Shown: positions 49,877 to 59,780 of the stretch, in pieces
Position numbering within the stretch: position 1 is the stretch's first letter
Layout of the letters: every line of letters begins with the position of its first letter
NCBI RefSeq assembly: GCF_003290085.1
Contig: NZ_QMKJ01000003.1
Span: forward strand, 62,001-126,000
Direction of reading: 5' to 3'
Origin: Aliidiomarina sp. B3213
GTDB lineage: Bacteria; Pseudomonadota; Gammaproteobacteria; Enterobacterales; Alteromonadaceae
DNA: 64,000 nucleotides
Notes under the pieces: generated by a model
What the model was told of the DNA's origin: nothing
The model's database searches: none
The model's input: the letters and a program-made list of their open reading frames with translations, nothing else
Position numbers and translations under genes: made by a program

Positions 49877-50506
49877 CTATTCAGCCAAGAGATCATGCAA
49901 AATTTCACGATATCTTATTTGCTGCTTCGAACGTCTGAGGCGTTGACTCAGGACTATATGCTCGAAATTTTGTACCGACTCGTCGAAATCTTGGTTAACC
50001 AAAATGTAACTAAACTCACCGTAGTGCGACATTTCTGTTTGTGCTTTAGCCATACGTTTGGCGATGGTTTCAGCACTGTCTTGGCCACGCTCTTGTAATC
50101 TGCGCTCTAATTCTTCCAAAGACGGAGGCAGGATAAAAATCGTATGTACTCCCGGATAGGCAGCCTTTACTTGTCGTGCGCCTTGCCAATCGATGTCTAA
50201 GAATACATCTACGCCCGTCTTCAAAACGTCTTCTATTACGGTTTTAGAGGTGCCGTAGTAATGGTCAAATACTTTGGCGTACTCATAAAACTCGCCTTGC
50301 TCCACTTGCTCAAGGAAAGTCTTTTCGTCTACAAAGTGATAGTGCACACCATCTATTTCACCGGGTCTTGGGCTTCTTGTAGTGGTACTCACGGAAACTT
50401 GCATACTGCCTTTAGGGTGTCTTGCCAACAATGCTTTAATAAGGCTCGACTTCCCGGCACCACTTGGTGCTGCAACTACAAACAAATTACCACTAACTGT
50501 CGACAT
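49877..50506 (-). CDS. gmk: Guanylate kinase
   Basis: The 209-residue P-loop kinase converts GMP to GDP. Walker A is [10 protein letters not shown]; the GMP-binding [11 protein letters not shown] and DGVHYHFV motifs and the lid RMAKAQTEM are intact. It is upstream of rpoZ by 73 bases and is divergent from lemA. Confidence 0.97.
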   Translation of the reverse strand: MSTVSGNLFVVAAPSGAGKSSLIKALLARHPKGSMQVSVSTTTRSPRPGEIDGVHYHFVDEKTFLEQVEQGEFYEYAKVFDHYYGTSKTVIEDVLKTGVDVFLDIDWQGARQVKAAYPGVHTIFILPPSLEELERRLQERGQDSAETIAKRMAKAQTEMSHYGEFSYILVNQDFDESVQNFEHIVLSQRLRRSKQQIRYREILHDLLAE

Positions 50507-50653
50507 AATGCGCTTCCAGACCCAATTTGAAGTGCTCTATAAAGTACTAGAATTCAGCGAAAAACGCCAATTTCGTTACATTTCTTTGCTGGCTGTCCAC
50601 CCATGAATCGGATATATTCGAAGTATCGTTATTGATTTATAGAGGAAATAAGT

Positions 50654-51250
50654 ATGAGTCTCACAGGATGGATAATTATTGCGGTTGTTGTGGTACTACT
50701 TCTCGTAGTTATTCGCATTTACAACCAGTTAGTTACACTAAAAAACCGCTTCCAAAATGCGTTCGCGCAAATCGAAGTGCAACTGAAGCGCCGCTACGAC
50801 TTGATTCCTAACCTCGTAGAAACTGCAAAATCTTATTTAGCTCATGAAAGAGAAACGCTAGAAGCGGTTACCCAAGCCCGAAATCAAGCAAGTGCCGCAT
50901 TAGACGCCGCGAAGCAACAACCAGGCGATGCAGGCAGTATGGCAAACCTTGCGGGAGCAGAGGGTGCTTTAGGAAGTGCTCTGGGCCGCTTAAACGTAGT
51001 TATGGAAGCTTATCCAGACTTGAAAGCGAACCAGAATATGATGCAGCTCAGTGAAGAACTTACCACCACTGAGAACAAAATTGCATTTTCACGCCAAGCG
51101 TTTAACGACTCAGTGATGACTTACAATACTTACCGTCAGTCTTTCCCAAATGTAGTGATTGCGGGCATGGTTGGTCACGGTACCGACGCATCTCTATTGG
51201 AGTTCGAAGACAGCGCGGAAATTCAAAAAGCGCCTGAAGTTAAATTTTAA
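50654..51250 (+). CDS. lemA: LemA-family membrane protein
   Basis: The 198-residue protein has an N-terminal membrane helix (WIIIAVVVVLLLVVIRIY) and the LemA signature V-Q-L-K-R-R-Y-D-L-I-P-N-L-V-E-T. The rest is helical, ending in FSRQAFNDSVMTYN. The ribosome site is AGAGGAA. It is 19 bases upstream of an M48 protease; this gene pair is widespread, but its role (membrane stress or proteolysis) is poorly known. Confidence 0.93.
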   Translation: MSLTGWIIIAVVVVLLLVVIRIYNQLVTLKNRFQNAFAQIEVQLKRRYDLIPNLVETAKSYLAHERETLEAVTQARNQASAALDAAKQQPGDAGSMANLAGAEGALGSALGRLNVVMEAYPDLKANQNMMQLSEELTTTENKIAFSRQAFNDSVMTYNTYRQSFPNVVIAGMVGHGTDASLLEFEDSAEIQKAPEVKF

Positions 51251-51269
51251 TCAATAGAGTTAGGTTCAA

Positions 51270-53132
51270 ATGTCGTCTCAAATGAACTTTTTTGAACACC
51301 AAGACATAGCGCGTAGAAATACGCGCTTATTGGTTATTCTTTTTACCATTGCCGTTATCGCTGTAACTACCCTTACAGGCTTAGTTGTTGCCATCGCATT
51401 TGGTGGACTTTCAGCCCAAACACAAAGCAAAGCAGCACAAGGCTTTGTAATGCACTGGGACATTTTACTTGCCAGTAGTGGTGTCGTTATTTCTGCCATT
51501 GGCCTAGCTGTTGCATTCAAATGGATGATTTTACGCCCCGGCGGAAAAATAGTGGCTGAGAAGCTAGGCGGTCGTCGTTTAAGCCCAGACAGCACTGACC
51601 CACTAGAACGTAAAGTACTCAACGTAGTGGAAGAAATGGCCCTTGCCGCTAATATGCCAGTACCTCCGGTTTATTTGCTGGAACATGAACAAGGTATTAA
51701 CGCGTTTGCCGCAGGCTATAGCCCGAAAGATGCAGTTATAGGATTAACCCGAGGCTGCGTGGAAAATCTTACGCGCTCGCAGTTGCAAGGCGTTGTTGCA
51801 CACGAGATTGCCCACATTCTAAACGGCGATATGCGAATGAACATTCGCATTATGGCACTTCTAAACGGCATTCTATTTATCTCTCACGCCGGCTATCTCC
51901 TGCTTCGTACGGGTATGTTCGCAGGTAATCGCCGCGACAACGGCAAAAACCCATTACCCTTACTCGGCTTAGCACTATTGGTTATTGGTTCAATTGGTGT
52001 GCTTTTTGGCAATATTATTAAGGCCGCAGTAAGCCGCCAACGCGAATTCCTTGCCGACGCTTCTGCCGTGCAATTCACGCGTGAGCCCGAAGGTATAGGC
52101 GGTGCATTGCAACAAATCGGAGCCTTACAAAGTGGTAGCCGTGTTGAAAGCAAAAACGCTAGTGAAGCCTCGCACTTGTTTTTTGGGCAAGCCATCAGTA
52201 AGGCCATGTCTATTTTCGCAACGCACCCGCCATTGGAGCAGCGTATAAAGCGCGTTCTGCCGCAATGGGACGGTAAGTTTGAAGCGAACCCGCCCACCCA
52301 GAAGGGTAATGAGCCAAGTGAATCTGCGAAACAACAGGCACAAGGTAATTCAGCACAAGACAACTTAAACCGTACGTTAGGTATGCTCGCCATGCTGCCC
52401 GAGTCGTTGCGCCAAGAAGCTCGTAAACCTTCTCATGCACAGTCGTTCATTTACGCCTTGTTGCTAAGCGACGATGCAAGTAAACGCAGAATCCAAGTTG
52501 AGCACTTAGCGGCTGAGCGCGTTGGTTCGTCTGTTATCGAGCAAATGCAAAACGATTATGAGCAACTCGGGTCGGTTTCCACTACTGAGCGGTTGCCCCT
52601 TATCGAACTCACCATGCCAACGTTGAAAGGCTTAAGCAAAGAAGATAAGCAAACCATTTTAAAACATGCACGACAGCTTCCGGAAATCGGTGGTGCTGTT
52701 AGCTTGTATGAATGGTGTTTAAGCCAAATGGTGGTTCGTTATTTATCAGCAGACTTAAAGCCTAATCCGCACGTAGGCGGCGTAAAACAAAATGCAAAAG
52801 ACGACTTAGCACTTACGCTGAGTGTTCTAGCGCAGTTTGGTCACAGTGACGCGAAAGAAACACAACATGCGTTTAATCAAGCCTGTGCAAGCTTTGGTGC
52901 GGAATTAGCACTTACGCCTGCCAACGCACTGAACTTCTCGCATTTAGACGAAGCGCTTACCCGTATAGATAAGTGGAGCGCTAAGAACAAAGAGCGATTA
53001 GTGAATGCGTGGATAGCGTGTATCGAAGCTGACAATGAAGTAACAGATGTGGAGTATAAGCTTATTTATACACTAGCAAACTGTATTAGTGAGCCACTTC
53101 CCGAGCTTAACTTGTCACCTGCAAAGTCTTAA
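51270..53132 (+). CDS. M48-family membrane metalloprotease with long C-terminal extension
   Basis: The 620-residue protein has two N-terminal membrane helices (about 20-45, 65-88), the zinc motif His178-Glu-x-x-His182 (VVAHEIAHILNGD), further helices at about 193-250, the third-ligand motif EFLADASAVQF and HPPLEQRI. This core resembles HtpX/Ste24. Residues about 330-620 form an extra cytoplasmic helical domain with no recognised family, roughly doubling the protein relative to HtpX. It is coupled to lemA. Its stop region overlaps the convergent hydrolase gene by 26 bases. Confidence 0.92.
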   Translation: MSSQMNFFEHQDIARRNTRLLVILFTIAVIAVTTLTGLVVAIAFGGLSAQTQSKAAQGFVMHWDILLASSGVVISAIGLAVAFKWMILRPGGKIVAEKLGGRRLSPDSTDPLERKVLNVVEEMALAANMPVPPVYLLEHEQGINAFAAGYSPKDAVIGLTRGCVENLTRSQLQGVVAHEIAHILNGDMRMNIRIMALLNGILFISHAGYLLLRTGMFAGNRRDNGKNPLPLLGLALLVIGSIGVLFGNIIKAAVSRQREFLADASAVQFTREPEGIGGALQQIGALQSGSRVESKNASEASHLFFGQAISKAMSIFATHPPLEQRIKRVLPQWDGKFEANPPTQKGNEPSESAKQQAQGNSAQDNLNRTLGMLAMLPESLRQEARKPSHAQSFIYALLLSDDASKRRIQVEHLAAERVGSSVIEQMQNDYEQLGSVSTTERLPLIELTMPTLKGLSKEDKQTILKHARQLPEIGGAVSLYEWCLSQMVVRYLSADLKPNPHVGGVKQNAKDDLALTLSVLAQFGHSDAKETQHAFNQACASFGAELALTPANALNFSHLDEALTRIDKWSAKNKERLVNAWIACIEADNEVTDVEYKLIYTLANCISEPLPELNLSPAKS

Positions 53133-54018
53133 CGATTTCCTGAGCGATAAATTGAGGGTGTTGCTGCATAAAGCAATGCCCTCCTTCCACTGAAACAATC
53201 CTCGTTTGCGGCTTTACCTTCTTCCATTTGCGCATGGAGCGCCACAAAAATGGATACGTATCCTCACCTACGAAAATGTCTACCGGCGACTTAACTCGGG
53301 GAATTAACGACCATATTTTTAAGAAATAACTACTGAAAATTTCAGCTTCGCGGCTGGGTTTGCATTTCAAATGCCACTCGCCATTGTCCATTTGCTCCAA
53401 CCCATGTTGTACAAAAGCCTCCATGGCCTCAGGCGTCCAGCCTTTATGCATACCTCTATTGTTTAACGCTTGTAGTGCATCTTGTTGAGAAGGCCAAGAG
53501 GCACGACGTCTGCCTGCGCGCTTCGCATGAGGATTTTTGTGGTAAACCTTCAGCCAAGAGAGCGTTTTCAAGAAAAGCACCATAGCCGGTGGCATCACAA
53601 TAGGATCTAGCAACATTAAACGGGAGAACATATCGGGGTATTGAGCCTGAATAGCCGTGGTAAGTACGCCACCAAAGCTATGCCCCATACCAATCACCTC
53701 GGGCATTTCACCTTGTTGCTGAAAACGAGGTTTGTGTGCTCTCCAAACCTCAACAGCAAGCTCTGCACTTCGCTCCCAGCCCACAAAATATTCACCATGG
53801 TCGCTATCACCGTGTCCCTGCGCGTCGTGTAGGAAAATATCAAAGTGATGTTGTAATTCATGCCATAGCGGAGCGTAAATCAGTCCGCAATAACTATTGC
53901 CATGAATAAAGTGAAGTATGGGCAAACCTCGAGGCGTGGTGTGCTGACCTCGAAGTGTAAATCCTTCGCGGGTTCTCCATTCCCATGTTTGCCATTCAAC
54001 TTGCGCGCGATCCGTCAT
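53107..54018 (-). CDS. Alpha/beta hydrolase
   Basis: The 303-residue enzyme has the nucleophile elbow GMGHSFGG (Ser114), an oxyanion region FIHGNSYCG and a C-terminal catalytic His in EGGHCFMQ. It has no signal peptide. Substrate is unknown; esterase or lipase-like hydrolase is a reasonable class. The ATG at 54018 is used; an upstream in-frame stretch of 32 codons would run into the divergent fpr gene. It is monocistronic. Confidence 0.85.
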   Translation of the reverse strand: MTDRAQVEWQTWEWRTREGFTLRGQHTTPRGLPILHFIHGNSYCGLIYAPLWHELQHHFDIFLHDAQGHGDSDHGEYFVGWERSAELAVEVWRAHKPRFQQQGEMPEVIGMGHSFGGVLTTAIQAQYPDMFSRLMLLDPIVMPPAMVLFLKTLSWLKVYHKNPHAKRAGRRRASWPSQQDALQALNNRGMHKGWTPEAMEAFVQHGLEQMDNGEWHLKCKPSREAEIFSSYFLKIWSLIPRVKSPVDIFVGEDTYPFLWRSMRKWKKVKPQTRIVSVEGGHCFMQQHPQFIAQEIVKTLQVTS

Positions 54019-54060
54019 ACAATATGTACTTCCACTAAATATGATTAAGGTTGAGTTTAC

Positions 54061-54816
54061 ATGCCGGGCTGGATTGAAGGTACCGTAGTTGAGAAAAAGT
54101 TTTGGAATCCGCACCTGCTTACTTTGTCGTTAGAAGTTGAGCCTCTCGACTTCACTCCGGGACAATTCGTTCGAATAGCATTACCGGTTACCTCAGAACA
54201 AGAACGACCTGTATTCAGAGCTTACTCACTGGTCAACTCACCCAACTCAAATATCTTAGAATTCGTCATTGCGGTTGTGCCCGACGGTGAAGTTACGCCT
54301 CAATTAGCAGCCCTTGAAGTGGGCGCCCAGCTCATAGTAGCCCAGCCCGTCGGCGGCTTTTTCACCTTAAACGACGTACCACAAGCGAAAAGCCTATGGA
54401 TGATGAGCACTGGCACTGGATTAGGACCTTATCTCAGTATGCTGAGTTCTGAAGCACCATGGCAAAACTTTGAAAAAGTAGTGCTCGTACATGCGGTAAG
54501 GACACAGCAAGACTTATGCTACGCCGAAAAAATCTCAGGTTGGAAGCAACAGTATCCAGAGCAATTTGTATTTCAACCGGTCGTAAGCAGAGAAGCAATA
54601 TCAGGGGCGCTGCAAGGTAGAATTCCAGGGCTCATTGAAAGCGGTGCATTAGAGCAGCAAACTCAAGTTCAGCTCGACCAAAGCGCACAAATAATGCTGT
54701 GTGGTAATCCACACATGATTAAAGACACTCGAGAAACATTAGAACAGCGAGGGTTAACTCTAAACACTCGCCGTAAACCCGGTAATGTCACCATCGAACA
54801 ATACTGGAAAGGGTAG
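54061..54816 (+). CDS. fpr: Ferredoxin/flavodoxin-NADP reductase
   Basis: The 251-residue FNR-family flavoprotein has the FAD motif RAYSLVNSPN, the phosphate-binding stretch before GEVTPQLAAL, the NADP motif STGTGLGPYLSML and a C-terminal VTIEQYWKG, the tail type of bacterial Fpr. It passes electrons between NADPH and flavodoxin or ferredoxin in oxidative-stress repair and biosynthesis. It is divergent from the hydrolase gene with only 42 bases between. Confidence 0.93.
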   Translation: MPGWIEGTVVEKKFWNPHLLTLSLEVEPLDFTPGQFVRIALPVTSEQERPVFRAYSLVNSPNSNILEFVIAVVPDGEVTPQLAALEVGAQLIVAQPVGGFFTLNDVPQAKSLWMMSTGTGLGPYLSMLSSEAPWQNFEKVVLVHAVRTQQDLCYAEKISGWKQQYPEQFVFQPVVSREAISGALQGRIPGLIESGALEQQTQVQLDQSAQIMLCGNPHMIKDTRETLEQRGLTLNTRRKPGNVTIEQYWKG

Positions 54817-54827
54817 TCAGACTACCC

Positions 54828-56261
54828 TTACATCCAACGTAACTGACAAGTTCTGGTCTGGGTAACAAAGGTTGCTCCAATGCGTTTTGCTTCAACTTCA
54901 GGAATATCGCTGAGATGATAAGTAATTGAAGCACTTTTAATCGTTAAAGTTCCTACGTTAAATAGCCTTTGTAGTGGACCTTGACGCCAAACAATAGACT
55001 GCATTTTCGCAAGGGGCATATAGCGCAATGTGGTACCAATAAGACCTCTACGGGTCACCAACCATTGCTCAGTAATATGCCAACTTCTGCGAAGCCAAAA
55101 GCCAATACTTAGGGCATACAACCCGATGAAAACCAATATAGAACTCCACCATGGCCAAAAGATTGCAGTCAGGCCCGAGATGAAAAATAGAAAACTAAAG
55201 GTCGCTACTGGGTGAAACCTATTCCACTCAGTGACTTGTGGTAAACGCAGGTCAGCTTCTACGCGCGCTCTATTTTCCGAAGTGAGTGAGGGAATGGTGA
55301 ATCGTTCTTTCTTTTGACCGATACCACCGGCTTGCGCCAACTCTATATTAACCCTTCCTAAGGCTCTCGCCACCCAGCCTTGGCGCGCAGTTACACCTTG
55401 CAATTTTCGAGCGCTAAAACCTCTATTTAACGTGCTCAATAATCCGGCTTCATAATGATAACGCTGACCAGCTCTCGATAACCGATAGCCATAATACTTG
55501 TTCACCGCGAACAGAATTGAACCCAGCATCACCACAACGATGACCGCGACCGTTAAACCGATGGCAATAAGAATTGCGGTTGTACGGTCGGGAAACTGCC
55601 CAAAGAAAGCTTCGGCTTTTCCTTCAATCCAGTCGCGAATTGCGTCGTTGGAATTTAGGAATGCAACCAACAAACCCAAAACTATAAAAGGGTTTTGCAT
55701 TAAGCCAATACGCCAAACATCCCTGTTGGTTAAAGCCAAGCTAAAGTCTGAAGACTTGTTTGACGAGCTGCCTGAATTCTCTGCATGATCAGAATTCGCA
55801 GTTTCGCTATCTGTTGAGCTTACCCGAGCCTGCAAAGACAAGGCTTGCTCTAACGTTAATCCTACTAGCTCAACCTCACTTCCTTTCGCACCTGCACTTT
55901 CTAAGCGAACCACCCGCAAATTGAACGGCCGCAAATACCAAGGAAATTGAATGTCTGCTTGTTGAATGCGCTCGTACTCTAAGTTGAGTTCGCTACGATT
56001 AAACACGCCCCGACGAACCGAGACTCGGGAGTCTGAAACCTGATAAGTAAACCGCAAGAACGTAAGTACTACCATAACCAAGAACAAAGCTAGCAGTACT
56101 AATAAAATAAGAGGCACATACTCCCTTACTGGTTTCACAAAAACCCAAATACTGACTAAGCCCGGTAACATTTGGTACCCGTGCTTCACTGTGTTCTTAA
56201 TGCCGGAAAGAAAGAAGAAAATAAGTGACACTACCGGCAAACGGTGCCATTCGTTATTCAT
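54828..56261 (-). CDS. Bacterial PH-domain membrane protein (YdbT-like)
   Basis: The 477-residue membrane protein has three bPH2-type modules, each following a pair of membrane helices, with R-R-G-V/L-I/F turn motifs (SVRRGVFNRSEL, TRRGLIGTTLRY). It is the larger partner of the YdbS-YdbT pair: it overlaps the smaller gene upstream by eight bases. Function is not established; roles in membrane maintenance or protection from antimicrobial compounds have been reported for relatives. Confidence 0.88.
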   Translation of the reverse strand: MNNEWHRLPVVSLIFFFLSGIKNTVKHGYQMLPGLVSIWVFVKPVREYVPLILLVLLALFLVMVVLTFLRFTYQVSDSRVSVRRGVFNRSELNLEYERIQQADIQFPWYLRPFNLRVVRLESAGAKGSEVELVGLTLEQALSLQARVSSTDSETANSDHAENSGSSSNKSSDFSLALTNRDVWRIGLMQNPFIVLGLLVAFLNSNDAIRDWIEGKAEAFFGQFPDRTTAILIAIGLTVAVIVVVMLGSILFAVNKYYGYRLSRAGQRYHYEAGLLSTLNRGFSARKLQGVTARQGWVARALGRVNIELAQAGGIGQKKERFTIPSLTSENRARVEADLRLPQVTEWNRFHPVATFSFLFFISGLTAIFWPWWSSILVFIGLYALSIGFWLRRSWHITEQWLVTRRGLIGTTLRYMPLAKMQSIVWRQGPLQRLFNVGTLTIKSASITYHLSDIPEVEAKRIGATFVTQTRTCQLRWM

Positions 56262-56793
56262 CTACTTGCTCTCCAACTTCTGAAATAACATCATCAGAAA
56301 GCTGCTCTGCACGAACACGCTCAACAATGGTGCGCTTTAAATTCTCGGCGTCGTCTTCAGGTAACCCCGGCAGGCTGAGGTCTGCTCCCTGACCACCGGC
56401 GGTATAAAGCATGAGCCGGCTAATACCCAGCCAACGCTCAATTGGGCCACGAGCGAGTTCTATGTGCTGTAGACGATTAAAAGTCACAGTCACTTCCTTA
56501 TGCCATAGCGCGCCAACACGAAATCCGGTTTCATCATCTGCTACATAATACTGGGTAACGGCGTAACGGCGCGGCACCCAGAAAATAATGAGTACGAGCC
56601 ACAATACAAGCAGAGCAGCTATTACCGCATGAGGAATCCAGTTTGGTAACGGAATAGGGGAAACTCTAACGGCTACCGCTACAGCGATAAATATAAAAAG
56701 CGTAATCGAGGTATGTATACGTAAATAGGTTTTATACGCTGGAGCAACCGCTTGATAGTCGCTCGACTGCGTGTTCAGTAGGGCTTCGTTCAT
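56254..56793 (-). CDS. Bacterial PH-domain membrane protein (YdbS-like)
   Basis: The 179-residue protein has two membrane helices (about 31-48, 52-72) followed by one bPH2 domain (FRVGALWHKEVTVTFNRLQHI). The ATPase-free architecture and the eight-base overlap with the YdbT-like gene match the conserved ydbST pair. It is divergent from the solute-binding-like gene. Confidence 0.88.
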   Translation of the reverse strand: MNEALLNTQSSDYQAVAPAYKTYLRIHTSITLFIFIAVAVAVRVSPIPLPNWIPHAVIAALLVLWLVLIIFWVPRRYAVTQYYVADDETGFRVGALWHKEVTVTFNRLQHIELARGPIERWLGISRLMLYTAGGQGADLSLPGLPEDDAENLKRTIVERVRAEQLSDDVISEVGEQVDE

Positions 56794-56875
56794 ATTATTC
56801 TTTTTATATCCTCAATTATGTTTTGGATCTTGCAAACTACTTGCGCTTTTCTAACCTTATTATTACATTGAACAC

Positions 56876-57823
56876 ATGACCATACGACAACACATTTATA
56901 GTGTAATCATTTGTTTCGCAGGCCTACTTTCTTGCGCCGTAAGTGCTCAAGAAGACCCAGCTAGCGCACAAAAAATAGACGCTATTACTTGGGCGATTAA
57001 TAGCGCCCCGCCTTTTCATGTTTTGTCAGGCCCGCTCGTGAATCAGGGCATGTGCGACGAATTAACACACGCCTTTGAACGCGCACTTCCAAATACCGAA
57101 TTTAGTACGGTTTTTATGCCTCAAGCGCGCATAGGTATAGAGTTTGAACGCAATGCAAACCTTTGCTTTCCCTGTATGATTTACAATCCAGGTCAACACG
57201 ATCGCGTATATTTTACCGAACCCACGCATTGGTACCCGCCGCACGGTGTAATTACTACGCACGAACTTGCGGCTGAACTTACTGAACAGTTTGGCAACCC
57301 TATTGAGCTCAGCGCACTTTTAGAGAGCGAGCAGTACTATTTAGCTTATCCTCATGGCCGTAAATTTGGGGACTTGCAGCCCATTTTAGAATCTCACTCC
57401 AGTCAAAATAGTTATCGCATTGTACGCACCGGAGACAACGCACCTACCGCCATTTTAGCCATGATCAGGGCAAACCGTGTTCACTACACTATCGACTATC
57501 CGATCTTGGTTGAATACGACAAGCAAACCGCAGAGTCAGATATGGCTTTTATTCCCATTGCAGAAAATCAAAACTCAGTGGTCATAGGAGCCATCGGCTG
57601 CACGAAAAACGCATGGGGTGAACGCGCTGTGCAACACCTGAATAGAGGATTGCCCGCCATTCGGAATGACGAGCAATTTATGGCTAGGTTAGCTATGTAT
57701 TACAACAATATTCCAGACTACTTTGAGCGTTACGAACAGCTTATTCGTCAACACCAGAGAGAAACTAGCCCTCAGACTTCGCCAGACCGATCAGATAATC
57801 AGCCAGAGCTCCCATCCCTGTAG
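56876..57823 (+). CDS. Periplasmic solute-binding-like protein
   Basis: The 315-residue protein has a signal peptide (ends AVSAQ) and the layout of a family 3 solute-binding fold (ITWAINSAPPFHV, FTEPTHW, AILAMIRANRVHYTI). It resembles a group of unlinked binding-like proteins of proteobacteria with unknown ligands. Cysteine pairs (Cys in MCDEL and CFPCM) may form disulfides. No transporter genes are adjacent, so it may act as a sensor or enzyme rather than in uptake. The end overlaps the convergent ATP-grasp gene by 59 bases. Confidence 0.75.
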   Translation: MTIRQHIYSVIICFAGLLSCAVSAQEDPASAQKIDAITWAINSAPPFHVLSGPLVNQGMCDELTHAFERALPNTEFSTVFMPQARIGIEFERNANLCFPCMIYNPGQHDRVYFTEPTHWYPPHGVITTHELAAELTEQFGNPIELSALLESEQYYLAYPHGRKFGDLQPILESHSSQNSYRIVRTGDNAPTAILAMIRANRVHYTIDYPILVEYDKQTAESDMAFIPIAENQNSVVIGAIGCTKNAWGERAVQHLNRGLPAIRNDEQFMARLAMYYNNIPDYFERYEQLIRQHQRETSPQTSPDRSDNQPELPSL

Positions 57824-58724
57824 TCTCTATACCTGCCGCACGCTCTGCGTCTTGGTTGTAATTGGTATTGGTATTTACGTCGTACACGTACAGGTCTCCC
57901 TGCTCGTCTTCAATAACTTCAATACCCGCCACGTCTATGCGCGCGTTGTGCATAAAGTCATGTAGCTTGGTGAGAATTAAATAGTTGTCGAACCGGTTGG
58001 TAATCGTGAATTTTGACGGTGTATTGCTCGTGCTATCCGAACCAGCACCCACAGGGCAAGCTTGATCGTCTATTGCACAAACATCAGCAGGACATAACTC
58101 GAATCCTTCCGAAGTGTCTACGTCCACCGCATAAACAAAATTCCGCCCCACAAATTCACAGCGCGTTATACGGTTATCTTTGGGTTTTATATATTCTTGC
58201 AGTAACCATAAACCGTCTAAAGGCTCAGCGTAGTCATCACTGCTTAGGTAGGTTTTTAGCCCTTCAATATCATCAAACTTCAAAACGCCAAGGCCCTTAC
58301 CACCACGGTTAGGCTTTAAAATAAGAGGCCACTGCTGAAAGTCTTCAGCGGCAGTAATGACGCGAGACTTACCGCTGACAGCTCGAGTACGAGGTACTTT
58401 AACACCCGCTTCACGCAAGGCGGCGTATTGAGATATTTTACACACTTCAAGGTATAAAGCTTCTGTACCATTAACCACTTCCACCGGGTGCTCTTCAAGC
58501 CATGTTAATGCTGCCCGTGTTAGTTCTGGTGAGAAACGATGCCCTCGGGTATGCGAAGAAGCACTCATTCGATTGTAATAAACTGCGTCTTTTGGAACGC
58601 TATCGAGTGCAACTACCCCTTCATGAATAAACCATTCGCTAAAAGAGCAGCCTCGCTTTTCAAATTCCGCGTACAAAGGCTCTAACCATTCTTTATTCTC
58701 ATGAATTACGATAATTTCTTTCAT
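57765..58724 (-). CDS. ATP-grasp ligase, RimK-like
   Basis: The 319-residue protein has an ATP-grasp fold: nucleotide-binding LILKPNRGGKGLGVLKF, LLQEYIKP, and metal-binding DVNTNTNYN near the end. Such enzymes join a carboxylate to an amine through an acylphosphate. The substrate is unknown; peptide, glutamate or cofactor ligation are possible. The ATG at 58724 follows the LysR stop by five bases, so the two are probably co-transcribed and co-translated. An in-frame TTG at 58733 is an alternative start. Confidence 0.85.
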   Translation of the reverse strand: MKEIIVIHENKEWLEPLYAEFEKRGCSFSEWFIHEGVVALDSVPKDAVYYNRMSASSHTRGHRFSPELTRAALTWLEEHPVEVVNGTEALYLEVCKISQYAALREAGVKVPRTRAVSGKSRVITAAEDFQQWPLILKPNRGGKGLGVLKFDDIEGLKTYLSSDDYAEPLDGLWLLQEYIKPKDNRITRCEFVGRNFVYAVDVDTSEGFELCPADVCAIDDQACPVGAGSDSTSNTPSKFTITNRFDNYLILTKLHDFMHNARIDVAGIEVIEDEQGDLYVYDVNTNTNYNQDAERAAGIETTGMGALADYLIGLAKSEG

Positions 58725-58729
58725 AAAAC

Positions 58730-59656
58730 TCAACTCAAGGTTCTGTGAATACCTACGGCACCTGCGGCGTCGGGTAGCTTCTCAACTAAAAACTCAATTA
58801 AACTTCGCACTGCGGGTAACATACCCCTTCTAGACGGGTAAACCAAATGCATAATACCCGTGGGAAGTCGCCATTCAGGCAGCACGCGCTTTAAAACACC
58901 TTTTGCCTCTTCTTCTTGGCATAAATAGTTCGGTAAAGATACCACACCGAGTTTTTCACTCGCTGCGGCTTTGAGCATCCACATATCGTCGGTAATTAAA
59001 CTTGCTTGGTAACGAACTACATATTTCTCTCCAGAGCTATGACTAAGTTGCCATTGATATCGACCAGAAGACTGATGCATGGATAAGCACGGCCATGTGA
59101 CCAAGTCTGCGGGGTGACTGGGCCTTCCCATCGACATAATAAACTCTGGATGCGCAAACAACGACGACGGAGAAGCAATAATACGACGAGCAATAAGTGC
59201 TGAGTCTTCTATCGTAGGCCGAACACGAAGCGCAATATCGATATGATCTTCAATTAAGTTCACCGGCTGATTCGTGGTAATTAAATCTATGGAAACCTGT
59301 GGGTACATCGCCATAAATTCAGGTAATACTTGCACCAGCAAACTCTGGCTAATTGCGTAAGGACAACTCACCCGTATACGACCCGACGGCTTTTCTTTCG
59401 CCACTTGGGTGACAAGCTCAGCCGCATTGGCAGCGTCTGACAAAGATTTGCAGTGGATAAGCACCTCTCTGCCAATGTCAGTTAACTCAAGCTTGCGCGT
59501 TGTACGGTGAATAAGGCGAACACCTAAATGCTCTTCAAGTTGGGAAATACGGCGGCTTAATGTCGACTTCGGCATATTCAGGCTGCGTGCCGCTGCACTA
59601 ATACTTCCGGCCTCAACGACCTGTGCAAACAAAGCAAAGTTAGTTAGGTCCTGCAT
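58730..59656 (-). CDS. LysR-family transcriptional regulator
   Basis: The 308-residue regulator has an N-terminal helix-turn-helix (about 1-60; SAAARSLNMPKSTLSRRISQLEE) and a substrate-binding domain. It resembles the LysR group that controls quinone or azo-reductase genes. It is divergent from the azoreductase gene, with a palindromic site between, and is upstream of the ATP-grasp gene. The ATG at 59656 begins the DNA-binding domain; upstream codons are unlikely to be used. Confidence 0.93.
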   Translation of the reverse strand: MQDLTNFALFAQVVEAGSISAAARSLNMPKSTLSRRISQLEEHLGVRLIHRTTRKLELTDIGREVLIHCKSLSDAANAAELVTQVAKEKPSGRIRVSCPYAISQSLLVQVLPEFMAMYPQVSIDLITTNQPVNLIEDHIDIALRVRPTIEDSALIARRIIASPSSLFAHPEFIMSMGRPSHPADLVTWPCLSMHQSSGRYQWQLSHSSGEKYVVRYQASLITDDMWMLKAAASEKLGVVSLPNYLCQEEEAKGVLKRVLPEWRLPTGIMHLVYPSRRGMLPAVRSLIEFLVEKLPDAAGAVGIHRTLS

Positions 59657-59673
59657 AACAAAGGGCACTCTAT

Positions 59674-59691
59674 TGTTCCATTTATGAAACA
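59674..59691. promoter_or_regulatory. Palindromic operator between the LysR and azoreductase genes
   Basis: TGTTCCAT and ATGAAACA form an inverted repeat around two bases, matching at seven of eight positions. A half-site ATGGAACA follows at 59724-59731. It lies 18 bases before the LysR start and is a good candidate binding site for this regulator. Confidence 0.6.
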
Positions 59692-59780
59692 GTAAATTCC
59701 AAAAACACCATCTAGTCAAATATATGGAACAAATTAAAATACACCCATCGGAATTTCAAATTCATAAAGAGGTGATTAAT

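Noticed and set aside
51893-52393. Long open frame antisense to the M48 protease gene
   Set aside because: It mirrors codon bias of the sense gene and has an unnatural Cys/Pro-rich composition.
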